A DNA stretch of 64,000 nucleotides from positions 2,108,001-2,172,000 of the forward strand of contig JAPEHQ010000005.1 of the NCBI GenBank assembly GCA_027405735.1. The letters are read 5' to 3'. A model generated the notes under the pieces. It was not told the origin of the DNA. It was given only the letters and a program-made list of their open reading frames with translations, and searched no databases. Shown here piece after piece: positions 12,969-24,815 of the stretch. This DNA comes from Mucor racemosus (lineage: Eukaryota > Mucoromycota > Mucoromycetes > Mucorales > Mucoraceae). A program made the translations under genes and the position numbers. The number at the start of each line of letters is the position of its first letter. Within the stretch, counting starts at the first letter, position 1.

Positions 12969-12998
12969 AGGGTTAGGATTAGGGTTAGGGTTAGGGTT
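12969..12998 (+). repeat. Interstitial telomere-like TTAGGG tract
   Basis: The plus strand reads TTAGGA at 12973-12978 followed by three perfect TTAGGG units (12979-12996), with partial units on both sides, 44 bp after the RPAP3-like stop codon. TTAGGG is a common fungal telomere unit. Such a short internal tract is usually a scar of break repair by telomerase or a telo-box-like element; the sequence alone does not decide. Confidence 0.85.
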
Positions 12999-13154
12999 TA
13001 AATTCATGCAAAAAATAAAGCTCTATGTGTCCTTTTTCTCGGTTGATTACATTTTGAATGCATTAAATAATGAAGATTGTTTCGTAATTGAGATTTTGCC
13101 TGGCAAGTGTTTTAAATAAGGGTATTTCAAGCCTCGTATATATACGATATAAAG

Positions 13155-13184
13155 ATATATATGTATATATATGTATATATATGT
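13155..13184. repeat. AT-rich tandem (10-bp unit TATATATATG)
   Basis: Roughly three copies of a 10-bp unit are visible directly. No function inferred. Confidence 0.8.
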
Positions 13185-13604
13185 TTGGTAATTCTAATTC
13201 ACTCAAATTGAATTAAAAAGTTGTGTAATTTAATCATCGTATGCATATGACGTGTATCACATACACAATAATTACATGTACGCCAGTTTCGTTAGGATTT
13301 TACTGTATGGTATCAGCAATTTGACATTTGTGTGTAACATACTATATGGTATATAATGTTATGCATATTAATTAATATTAGAATGACACGTGGGGTTTTA
13401 TGGTCAGGACGTTGAAGACATGAACATGAACATCATGGAGTAAATGTCTATCATTTGCCTTAAATGTAGTATTCCTTCTTGAATATAAAGATATCATCGA
13501 ATTGCCGTTTAGTAGCAACTAATTGTATATGTATGTAATCTTTTACCTTATAGAAAGAGGATTTTTTCGGAAATGTCCTTGTTAGATACTACATAAATTT
13601 AGAA

Positions 13605-14238
13605 ATGGCCATCAAAACTTTATTACTGTTATTCGCCTGCTGCTGCACGGTCGTATTACTAGTTGTATATGCTGTAATAAATGGTGCTTCGAATAACCCG
13701 GAGCTTGTCCTACAGAAAATAAAGCATGCGGTATTAGCGTTGACGGATTCCATAGCGCTAAATGTTGTAAAGGCATCTTTTGTGTATCAGGAGCTTGTAA
13801 AGTAGTAGGCACAATATTCAAACCTACTGGGATCAAAGCGCCAACAGTTACCAGCACAATGAGTATTGAAAAACTACTTCCTCGCCCTAGTTTAGGATCT
13901 TCTAACCCAAATGCGCCAAAGATTACTTCTCCTCAATTACAAAACTGTCAAGAAAAGCTGATACAGAGTGGTTGCGGTGTTGACCCAATTGAAGTCATTG
14001 GCAAGGTTATGTTTTTAAATGTTCAGATATAACAATAAGCTTAGAGAAAATTGTTTCCACTTGTGCTTCTACAATCGATGATCGTGCCAAACTATTCAAA
14101 GATTGCAAAGAATACAAGACAATCAAAGATTGTCCAGAATTTAAAAGGCAACTTGTGGATAAATCTGATTGCGTAACACTCAAAAATCAATTAGTACGAG
14201 ATTGTAATACATGCGTTAATAAATTTGTTCGAGCTTAG
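13605..14238 (+). CDS. Cysteine-rich secreted protein, knottin-like first domain, frame broken
   Basis: The ATG at 13605 opens a hydrophobic signal-like N-terminus (MAIKTLLLLFACCCTVVLLV). That frame loses its cysteine-rich continuation at about 13696-13700; the continuation lies in another frame from 13697 to 14005. It shows C-x6-C-x11-CC-x4-C-x4-C, the arrangement of inhibitor cystine knot (knottin) folds. After a Pro/Ser/Thr linker and two more Cys, a likely 41-nt intron (14006-14046) leads to a final exon (14047-14238) with six Cys among many Lys/Asp. The break fits a one-base indel at the CCCGG near 13697-13701. An intron from 13684 to 13715 would restore frame, but it is only 32 nt and removes the first Cys. 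It could be a sequencing error or a recent pseudogene. No homologue was recognised; an extracellular role is inference. Confidence 0.5.
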
Positions 14239-14850
14239 AGAGGATTTAGTAGTATATAACAGTGTGAATCACACTTCATCAATACAGAAACCATATCCAA
14301 TAAACACAAATCATAAACTCTAGAATTATAAAGCAGCACATTTTGATAAGACACATTACAACAACAAAACCTTGTCAGCATACCTGATATGTTGGAAAAC
14401 ATTTAATAGATAAGAAAATTGCCTTACAATAGCTTGTTTGTCCAAATAAACCCTTTAAATCTCGAAAATTGAACAAAAAATATATACTTTTTCATTCATG
14501 TGACCTTATCCCCCTCCTAAAGAATTCAGGTTACTGTAATCAGTTTTGTACAGCTCCAGATACCTCTTTTCGATGAGCACCTTTCAATCAGAAAAATCTT
14601 GAAATATGCCTGATACGTTGATAAGCAATATCGTAAAAATCAATTTTTTTTTATCGATAGATTTGGGTCGAAAAAACTCTTTAAAAATTCTAAACTATTT
14701 TTTACCTGGTAAAAATGCATATATTTTTACTTGGATTTTAGCTTGAAGCAGAGATGTCAATTATAAAATGTATCTCTACTGAATAGTATTACTAATTCTT
14801 TTTACTTATAATTTATTTACAAATGAATATGAATAAAAATCTAATTTAAT
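14239..14850. other. Intergenic, nothing recognised
   Basis: About 600 bp, AT-rich, between the cysteine-rich gene (+) and the MDR oxidoreductase (-), so it holds two convergent 3' regions. No ORF, repeat or RNA signature stood out. Confidence 0.4.
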
Positions 14851-15909
14851 TTAATCAATCTTGATGACTATTTTACCAATTTGATTTTGTGATTCAATGC
14901 TTTGATAAGCTTCAAGAACTTGATCAGGTGAGAATCCAAAGGTTTTTTCAACAGGCATGCGAAGCTTCTTTGCATGAACAAAACGGATGAGTTCTTCAGC
15001 AAGTTGTTTAGAGCCTACAGCAATACCACGAAGACGAATACTTCTCAATAGTACTAAAGACATCACATCAGGCATTTCTTTTGATTGTCCGAGGAAACCA
15101 ATACTAGCTACTTGACCACCAACCTTAGTTGAAGCCATGGATTTCATTATAGTTGAAGTACCACCATTCTCAATTACGAAATCAACACCTTCATCATTTG
15201 TGATCTTTAAAACTTCCTTTTCCCAGTCAGGGTTGGTTTTGTAATTGACAGTATAATCAACACCCCACTTTTCATTTACATACTTGAGTTTCTCATCAGA
15301 GCTTGAAGTAATGATAGTAACAGCACCAGCAGCCTTGGCAAGAATGAGGGAAGTGATGGAAACACCACCAGTTCCTAGCATCAGTACAGTTTGACCAGCA
15401 ATGAAACGATCAGCAGTACCATAAAGAGCATTCCAAGAAGTGACACCTGTGCATACCAAACAAGCAGCCTCCTCATCAGTCAAATGAGATCGCTTGGGAA
15501 GTTTATTAACAGCATAGCTAGGAACAACCTTGTACTGAGAGAGAACACCATCAGCTGCAGCGCCTAAAGCACTTAAATGGTTCTTTTGTTGGCCGTAGAT
15601 ATTTTCAGGATCAAAGTTTGTAATAACACGATCACCAACCTCAAGATCAGAGACATTGGAGCCAATTTTGATTACTTCTGCTGCAGCATCAGAACCAGGA
15701 ATAACATTATCTTTTACTTGAGTTAAATAAAATCCTGAAGCAATTGCATAATCCCGATAGTTAAGAGCAACGGCTTTGATCTTGATGACAACTTCATTTT
15801 TACCAAGATCATCTAAGTTAATATTTTCTTTTACTTGATTAATACCTTTGTAAGAGGCTTTCTTGTCAGTAAGACGATAGAATGTATTTTCTAATGAAGT
15901 AGTAGCCAT
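14851..15909 (-). CDS. Zinc-independent MDR oxidoreductase (quinone oxidoreductase / alcohol dehydrogenase-like)
   Basis: A single exon of 352 residues, the usual length for medium-chain dehydrogenase/reductases. The N-terminal GroES-like domain contains VALNYRDYAIASGFY and the family GxDxAAEV-type block (PGSDAAAEVIKIGSNVSDLE). The Rossmann domain starts at VLMLGTGGVSITSLILAKAAGA, with its Gly-rich loop near the middle of the protein. I do not see the Cys/His/Glu set or the structural four-Cys loop of zinc alcohol dehydrogenases, which points to the NAD(P)H quinone-reductase-like branch. The substrate cannot be told from sequence. Its only in-frame start gives the full GroES domain. The nearest gene on either side lies more than 600 bp away. 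Confidence 0.88.
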   Translation of the reverse strand: MATTSLENTFYRLTDKKASYKGINQVKENINLDDLGKNEVVIKIKAVALNYRDYAIASGFYLTQVKDNVIPGSDAAAEVIKIGSNVSDLEVGDRVITNFDPENIYGQQKNHLSALGAAADGVLSQYKVVPSYAVNKLPKRSHLTDEEAACLVCTGVTSWNALYGTADRFIAGQTVLMLGTGGVSITSLILAKAAGAVTIITSSSDEKLKYVNEKWGVDYTVNYKTNPDWEKEVLKITNDEGVDFVIENGGTSTIMKSMASTKVGGQVASIGFLGQSKEMPDVMSLVLLRSIRLRGIAVGSKQLAEELIRFVHAKKLRMPVEKTFGFSPDQVLEAYQSIESQNQIGKIVIKID

Positions 15910-16840
15910 TTTGTATGTGTTGATGATTCAACTACTGGAAATTTAGAACATATGCTTCTTTTATATGTTGTAAATTGATTTGCATAATTGGGATGTGACT
16001 AGAAGAATGAATTACTAAGATTTTAGGGTTTTCATTTGAATGTTAATATGCAAAGCTTTTAATTCGCAGGGTAAATAGGGCTAAATGTATCCCGAAGGCC
16101 GAACATGATTGTATCTTGGAGATCTCCAATATTGATAGAATCAAATAATATATCAATATCTTCAAATCAATTATCAAACTAGCTGATTTTACTGGGAAAA
16201 TTCGCCCAATTTTGTTCGCGACTATATATTGCATTTTGTGACATAATATCGAAGCTGGAAAATCTCTTATTACACCAAAATGCTATTTAATTTAATCTCT
16301 TGTAGGACTTGATATATTCTATGTTTATCCTGCGAATAAACATGTATGGATTGCTGCTTTCCATCACATCTAACTGGCTGCTACATTGTTGGGCTAACAT
16401 TTGGTTATAAATTAAAAACACGTATATATTGCCATATTTGATTTAATTCATAAGAAAACCTTTACCCATTTATAAAAACACATGTAAACTTTTATCCATT
16501 CGAATGTGTGTATTTACAAAGATATATAGTATATATCCAACATGATTTACCAATTTGAATTTATGGAACAGAGAGCCATTGTAAATGTGCATATCAAACA
16601 TATGCTAAGATTGCTGCTATCAAGAGTCAAATGTTATGACTACTATATACCACATCGTATGACACACTGCTTCAGGTGCATCTAAATTTAGATTTGTGTA
16701 GTATATACGGTACATCGAAGCTTTGGAAATTTTCAAACCCACTTTTACTATATCAAACTATTGAGCTAATTATTATGTAATAATTTACGTATACCTAGTG
16801 AATTTCACATAACTTTTCTCTAAATCATCCTGTTTGAATG
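15910..16840. other. Intergenic, nothing recognised
   Basis: AT-rich sequence upstream of the MDR gene, including its promoter. No coding signature beyond a 63-codon chance ORF at 16043-16234 (-). Confidence 0.35.
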
Positions 16841-17650
16841 AATTATGCCTTTATTGGAAAAATGATCGTAAATAGGAATGAATAATACATTTGGAAAACG
16901 CTACACTCCATAAGTTAAAATGGATTTTAATATTTGAATTTTCAATTTTCATAGTTTGCAATCTTCAAAATCAAAATATGCTCTCTTTCATGTAGCTAAT
17001 CTCATATCAAACACTTTTTAGGATATAATACCTTAGACATTGGCAAATAGATATAGGTTGGTTGCATCATCATGCTATTTATTCATAAATTTATTTTATA
17101 TCTCACAAAAGACTTAAAAACACGCAGTAAAAGTCATCGTTTTTTTCATTGAAAACTGGGTCTCACTTTTCATCCTTGATCTACTTTTTTTTTCATTAAA
17201 TAACACCAGGAAACAATTATATGCTAATGTACCTGAGATGTTCAACTCTCATCCAAAAATAAGTATCCGGATATATCCTATTTTTTGCAGTTGGTATAAA
17301 TTTTTCACTGCTAATGTTTCAGATTTTTACGCGAATTTCACGGCCAAAAATTAAAAAACTTGAGGCTTCATATCTCTACGGAACAATAAGCTATACTAAT
17401 TCTTTTTAATAATAAAACTTATTTGCATTGAAGTACTCTATAATATATTTCAGTATAAAAAAATTCTGAACACTTCTATTTTATTTTTTTGGCATTTTTG
17501 TAATAAATTTCAAAATGCCCATTATATTGAATAGTACTTTTTTTTACAATCATGCCATTGACCTCATTGAGCTCTCTCAGATCCAATTTAGTTTTTCTCA
17601 AAATATTGATTTTTCGTGGAGATATCCTCAATGATTTATCAAAATATGCT
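16840..17650 (-). repeat. Repeat A, copy 1 (minus orientation, partial)
   Basis: Reverse-complement match to repeat A copy 2 (18905-20175). Shared blocks include GAGACCCAGTTTTCA (as its complement near 17150), a run containing ACATCTCAGGTACAT (near 17230), GATATGAAGCCTCAA (near 17370), GAGGATATCTCCACGAAAA (near 17615), and a downstream block around 16900-16990 that pairs with 20050-20150. Copies 1 and 2 are therefore an inverted pair. Borders are by eye. Confidence 0.75.
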
Positions 17651-17654
17651 TAGG

Positions 17655-17944
17655 TTAAATAAAAACTAGAAATTTAATCAAGTAAAGAGATATCGTTTAT
17701 TGGAATGAAATTAATAGGGTTTATATACTATTTGATTTGGGAAATTAATGATGTGATAAGTTAGTTTAGATGTTATTTAATAATAATGTGTCATGTTGGT
17801 ATATCATGTTGGAATATCGCACTGGCGTATTATGCTTTTGTACCATGCTTCTATACCATGCTTTTAGGAGCATTATATAGTTAATATTTAATTAAGGAAC
17901 TTCCGGTTCTGGATCTGTTATTGTTTACTTTTTTGGATTTGACA
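17655..17944 (-). mobile_element. Solo-LTR-like repeat D, copy 1
   Basis: Read on the minus strand it begins TGTCAAATCCAA. It carries a TATA-box-like AGTATATAAACCC and a CAATAAACGATATC polyadenylation-like block, then CTTTACTTGATTAAATTTC. The same order of blocks is found at 28994-29256 (+) and, more diverged, at 40848-41082 (-). TG start, TATA box and AATAAA make a solo LTR the best guess. No internal retrotransposon genes are nearby, and no target duplication was established. Confidence 0.5.
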
Positions 17945-18904
17945 TGATCCGGTTTAAGAATGATACATCACTCAAAAATATGTACTAAGGAATACTTTCG
18001 TTTCTTGCTTCAATTTTTCCCTTGTATGCCCTTATCCTAAATTCAGAACTTGAAAAAAAAATTATATAAAACTCTTTGTTGTATGCCACCACCAAGTACC
18101 ATTCGTTATTACCTTCTCAAGTATTAATGCATCTTACAATCTACTGATTACGACATGTATTGAAGTGCAAAGTCTTGATATCGGATATGCAATAAGATAC
18201 TCCTAGCGTACTAAGTTTAATCCAGCAATTACCAAGAATGCTTGGACCTCAAATATGGCACCATATTATTTCATCCCAGTCGTTAATCAATCAAGTAGCT
18301 ATCAAATCAACATCCAAGCACAATTAGCGCAGCATTGAAACAAGGCAACTGACAAGCTCTGCAAGAACGGTTGAATTATGATTAATCTCATTTCCATCCA
18401 TACACTACTATCAAACATATTTAATGGTTCAATAGTGCCTTAAATTACATCTCAAGATCTCAATGTCAAATCAATATAAAAGATCATACTTTTATATTTA
18501 CTATCTAAATAAAAGATATCTTGTTTTTATTATACAGTTGAAGAACTGGTTCATTACTCATTCTTCTTTAATTGTATTCTTTTTTAAGTATTATTTATCA
18601 AAGATGAAAATATAGGACGCAACAGGTAGTTTTATTGGTTAGAAATCGCATGTTTTGTTGATGGTTTTCTCAATTCACAGTCATTTGTCAAAGTATAAGT
18701 ATAAACGTTTATGCAATATATGTTTAAATCTATCATCCTGTATAATTGAAGATTAATTGGATCAATATTTACAAGGATGGGATTTTCTTTCTTTGTTTTC
18801 TGCAGTTGTGAATAATAATTTATTATTTTGTAAAGCTTAAAACTCATTATCCAGGGCTTAATTTCTGTATTCACAAGATAGGTCTAATTGATTGCTACTC
18901 TACA

Positions 18905-20175
18905 TTTTTTGTTTTAGCCAGAAACATTGATTTTTCATCGAGATAATCAAAATAATAGTCGATATCACAGCTTACAGCTTATGACAACTGGGTTTCAAAT
19001 TTTATTTCAAAAAATGGACGAAAAATGATGAAAAAAACAAAATCGTTTAATTAATCATGAACTGCAAAGTAAGTCGGCCTAGCGTATTAAATGGTTTTTA
19101 TACAGTTTTAAATTCTGCATTCATCTATATAAAATTAAAAAAAAAATTCACGTCGCAAAATGCAATTGAAATTTTGGAGGTTTTTTGAAGATACACGTCA
19201 CTTTTTATAAGCAAATTTAAAATATAATAAACTAAAATGATGCGCAAATTAATTATCTATCGATTGAGCTATTGCAAAATTTTGTAGCTGCATTATTCGT
19301 AGAGGAAACAACATTTTTGTCAAAATTTTTTTCTGTTTCAGAATTTGGGATGAGGGTACACAAGGGGAAAATGGAAGCCAGAAATGGAGGTACCTTTTTG
19401 TACACATTTTTGAGGATATCTCCACGAAAAATTAATATTTTGAAAAACTCTAAATTGGATCTGAGAGAGCTCAACGAGCTAAATGACATGAATGCAAAAA
19501 AAATGTTGCTCAGTTTAACCAATATTTTGAAACCTACTATATAAATGCCCAAAAAAAATAAAAAAAAAAAATAAAAGTGCTCAGAAAATTTTTATATTAA
19601 AATATGTTATAGAGCGCTTTAAAACAAGTAAATTTTATTATTGAAAAATGGTAGTATAGCTTATTTTTTTCTAGAGATATGAAGCCTCAAAGTTTTCAAT
19701 CCATTAGCAGTAAAATTCGCGTAAAAAATCTGAAACCTTAGCACTGAGAAATTAATACCAACTTCAAAAAGTAAGATATTTCCGGATACTTGTTTTTAGA
19801 TTAAAGCTGGACATCTCAGGTACATTGGCATATATTTTGTTCTTGATGTTATTTAGTGGGAAAAGAAGTTGGGCAGAGATGAAAAGTGAGACCCAGTTTT
19901 CAAGGGAAAAGCAGTGAATTTTACGCGTTTGAGTCTTTCATGAAATATAAAATAAATTTAGGAATAGGTAGCATAATGCGACCAATTCATGTCTGTTTAG
20001 TAATGTCTAAAGTATATCTTAAAAATGTTTATTATGAGGTTAGTTATAGAAAAGAGAGCACGCTCCGATGTTGAATATTGAAAACTATGAAAATTTTGCT
20101 CGACCAGATACCTACAGAAAAAAACACAAAATCCATTTTAACGTATGGAATATAACCTTTTCTAAATATATCAAA
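18905..20175 (+). repeat. Repeat A, copy 2 (longest copy)
   Basis: About 1.25 kb, recurring at 49640-50740 (+), 16840-17650 (-), 28560-28850 (+, partial) and in diverged form near 6760-7560. Blocks in order: AACTGCAAAGTAAGTCGGCC, ATTATCTATCGAT, GGGAAAATGGAAGCCAGAAA, GATATCTCCACGAAAAAT, GATATGAAGCCTCAAAG, AGCTGGACATCTCAGGTAC, GTGAGACCCAGTTTTCA. Reading frames on both strands (19272-19544 + and 19253-19552 -) are also open in copy 4 but resemble no known protein. No terminal inverted repeats or target duplications were found, so the class is unknown. Confidence 0.75.
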
Positions 20176-20372
20176 TCATTAAGTTTGTCAACTACAGTGT
20201 GTAACATTAGTCAAACTAGATAAAATTTTGTAAAATGAATATATTATTTTTATTATTGATAAATTAGAAGAAAATCATTAATGGTTATGGAGCATTATTG
20301 TTTAGCTTCTACAATAAAAAAAATATGTATATAAAAAATTATTTTTTACTATTAGAAGATGTCCCGTATAAG

Positions 20373-21346
20373 GAACAAATTCAATGACAAAGGCTTAATC
20401 TCAGTACGTCGTTGCAACAAAGGCTACCCTAGTACTTAAAATACCCCGTCCATTTCATGTCGTCTGCATGCGTTTTATCATTTTGATGTATCACAATATC
20501 ATTAGCAAGTAGACCTAGCAACATTTCCGTTACCAAGCCTAGCTCACAAGTAAAGGCTTTCAAGCCGAAACTTTATTAATGCCATCTGGTACAATCAAAA
20601 TACAGTAATATCATTTTCAACATGGATTCTGACTTAGAGGCGTTTAGCCATTATCCAACAGATGGCTGCTTAGCGGCACTGGTCTTTCAACAAGCTGCAA
20701 ATACCAATTATCTGAATGAAAGGTGCCTCTCGTACTAACTTCAATTACTGTTATGATACCAATACCATCAGTAGGATAAAACTAACCTATCCCACGACGG
20801 CCTAACCCTAACTCACGTTCCCTATTAGTGGATGAATAATTTAACGCTTACTGAATTATGCTTCAGTATGGTAGGAAGAGCCGACATTGAAGAATAAAAA
20901 AGCAATGTCGCTATGAACGCTTGGCTGCCACAAGCCAGTCATTTTTTTCCTGCGGTAACTTTTCTGGCATTCCTAACCTCAAACCTTGAGATTCTAAAGG
21001 GTCAATAGGCCACACCTTCATGGTTTATATTTACACTGAAAATCAAAATCAAAGGGACTTTTACCCTTTTATTCTACACGAGATTTCTGTTCTCGTCGAG
21101 TTCTCCTTAGGACACCTGCATTATCTTTTGACAGATGTGCCGTCCCAGCCAAACTCCCGACTTGACAATGTCAATAACGTGGGTCGCATCCAAAGATGCT
21201 TAATACTAGAAGGTGAGTCTTACGACTCAATCCCACTTAATTATTGAAGTACAAAAAAAAAAACGATAAAGGTAATGGTATTTCACTGGCGCTGAAGCTC
21301 CTATTTATGCTGCATCCTCTATGTCTTTTCACAATGTCAAACTAGA
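20373..21346 (-). pseudogene. Decayed nuclear 28S (LSU) rRNA 3' fragment
   Basis: The minus strand matches the 3' kilobase of eukaryotic LSU rRNA in order: the GAAAAGACATAGAGG block near 21330; AGTTTGGCTGGGACGGCAC near 21140; the region of GTTACCGCAGG near 20955; CTGGCTTGTGGCAGCCAAGC near 20930; GTCGGCTCTTCCTACC near 20880; GGGAACGTGAGTTAGGGTT near 20815; the sarcin-ricin core AGTACGAGAGG near 20730; CGCCTCTAAGTCAGAATCC near 20630; and the GCCTTTGTCATTG end near 20385. Many substitutions and small indels in otherwise invariant positions show it is not a working rDNA unit. No 5.8S, ITS or SSU sequence adjoins it. It is an isolated fragment in a repeat-rich stretch. Confidence 0.9.
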
Positions 21347-21792
21347 GAATTTAATGCGCAAAATGAAAAAATCTGATATATTTGGAAAGTTTAATTAAGG
21401 ACATATAGCCACCTTCACATGATCTGAATATACAGTACAATACAGTATATAATCGCTGAAATTCAATTTGAAATCGCCTGAATTTCAAGAGGAAATATTA
21501 CGGTAAACTAGCAGGGCATATAGGTATATTTATATATTTTTAAATTGGAAACTGTGCAACAGTAAACACTTGGTGTAATTTCAATTGCTCAAGGGAAAAA
21601 AGTGGCTCGGCAAACCTAAAAAAATTATTCATGTAAGCCATCTCTTTCCATTCAAATCTGTAGATTTTTTTGATTCTCCACTAGTTAACACAAAACACTA
21701 CATGAACTAAAATAAGACTCTAACTTTGTTTTCTTGTTTTTCTTTTTTTTTCTTTTTCATCGTTTATATTTGAATAAAAAATATATAAGATA

Positions 21793-23356
<1,564 letters not shown>

Positions 23357-23571
23357 AAATAAACATATTTTTACCCCTAAATGTCAAAAAAAAAAAAAAA
23401 AGGGTTTAGCCTTCCTAAATGCGGGGCTCATGGCCTATATTCTATAAAAAAAAACAAAAAAAAAAGGACTTTCTTCTTCTGAAGATTAAATAAATAAAAT
23501 TCTTATATATAAACCTTTTCTTTTTCAAACATCATTTTATTGCCTTTCTACATTGTATCTCACGGGAAAAG

Positions 23572-24760
23572 ATGTTGCGATCACAAGTAACAGTTCTATC
23601 ACGAAATGGGTTTCATTTGAGAAATTCCATGATCAAAAAACCTCAATCTTCCAGCATCATTAGAGTATGTTCTTGCCCAACATTATTTCAACAAAAGCAA
23701 CATTTGACAGATTCGCCTCAACGTGTAACTAAATTCAAAGTTATAGAAGCAAATCCTCCAGTTAGTAAATTACCAGGCCTTTATAAAGAACTCGTCAAAT
23801 TCAAGTTGGCAGCGTTAGTTACATTAACTACAATGGCAGGCTATGCAATTGCCCCTGGTGAAAGTACCGTCACGACACTCATTGCAACAACAGTGGGTAC
23901 AGGGCTATGTATAGGTTCTGCCAACGCAATCAATCAATGGATTGAAACTCCATACGATGCACAAATGTTGCGTACAAGAAACAGAGTACTCGGTAGAAGA
24001 GCTTTATCACAAACACATGCGTTCGGATTTGGTACTCTTACTGGTGTTGCTGGTGTTTCATTATTAGCTACCTGTGTTAATCCCATTACAGCTGCTTTAG
24101 GTGCTGCTAATGTATTGTTATATACCTGTGTTTATACACCTATGAAGAGATCTTCTATAGCAAATACTTGGGCAGGTGCTATCGTAGGTGCTATTCCACC
24201 AATGATGGGTTATACTGCTGTCACTGGTAGTTTATCAGATCCAGCTGCTTGGGTATTGGGTGGTATTTTATATGCATGGCAATTTCCACATTTTAATTCA
24301 TTGGCTTGGAGCTTGCGTGCTGATTATTCAAAAGCCGGATATCGTATGATGGCTGTTACTGATCCTAAATTAAACGCCCGTGTCTCTTTAAGATATAGTT
24401 TAGCCATGTTCCCCCTTTGTATAGCTGTGCCTTACTTGGATATGACTTCTTGGTGGTTTGCTCTTGATTCTACAGTAGTAAATGGTGCAATGGCATGGGG
24501 AGCATATAAGTTTTGGAGAAGCAGGTAAAGCAACCAAGCTTCTTTTCTCATATTATTTAAACTAATTTGATTTATGCAGTAATGACAAAACTGGAAAGCA
24601 ATTATTCTTTGGAAGTGTGATTCATTTACCAGTTTTACTTGCATTATTAATGATACATAAAAGATGGAATTTGCAGGGCAATAACAATCCACATGCAGCA
24701 TTAGAAGACGAAGAAGAGGAAATTGAAGAAATCATACAATGGGTGACAGATGATGAATAA
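23572..24760 (+). CDS. COX10: Protoheme IX farnesyltransferase, mitochondrial (heme O synthase)
   Basis: Two exons, 23572-24524 and 24580-24760, give 377 residues in frame. The N-terminus is Arg/Ser/Gln-rich and poor in acidic residues, as expected for a mitochondrial presequence. The UbiA-type prenyltransferase core starts at ELVKFKLAALVTLTTMAGYA. It contains the first metal/diphosphate motif as NAINQWIETPYDAQMLRTRN and the second conserved block YTPMKRSSIANTWAGAIVGA followed by IPPMMGY. Several hydrophobic helices follow. The enzyme adds a farnesyl group to heme B to make heme O, the precursor of heme A for cytochrome c oxidase, in the inner mitochondrial membrane. The short acidic tail (EDEEEEIEEIIQ) comes from exon 2. 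Its stop is 55 bp from that of the convergent thioredoxin-like gene. Confidence 0.96.
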
Positions 24761-24815
24761 ATTTTTAATTTTTTTTACACACATAACAATAAAATCAAAA
24801 CTGTTGTAATATTTA

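Larger units (their letters stand above)
12926..13604. other. Intergenic region with telomere-like tract and AT microsatellite
   Basis: Lies between the RPAP3-like stop and the cysteine-rich gene. It holds the TTAGGG tract (12969-12998) and a TATATATATG-type tandem (13155-13184). The rest is AT-rich with no ORF of note. Confidence 0.5.

Noticed and set aside
13684..13715. A 32-nt intron to restore the cysteine-rich gene
   Set aside because: Shorter than any other intron in the window (minimum about 41 nt) and it would remove the first cysteine of the framework; kept as a less likely alternative.
21020..21247. 75-codon ORF
   Set aside because: It lies wholly inside the decayed 28S rRNA fragment.
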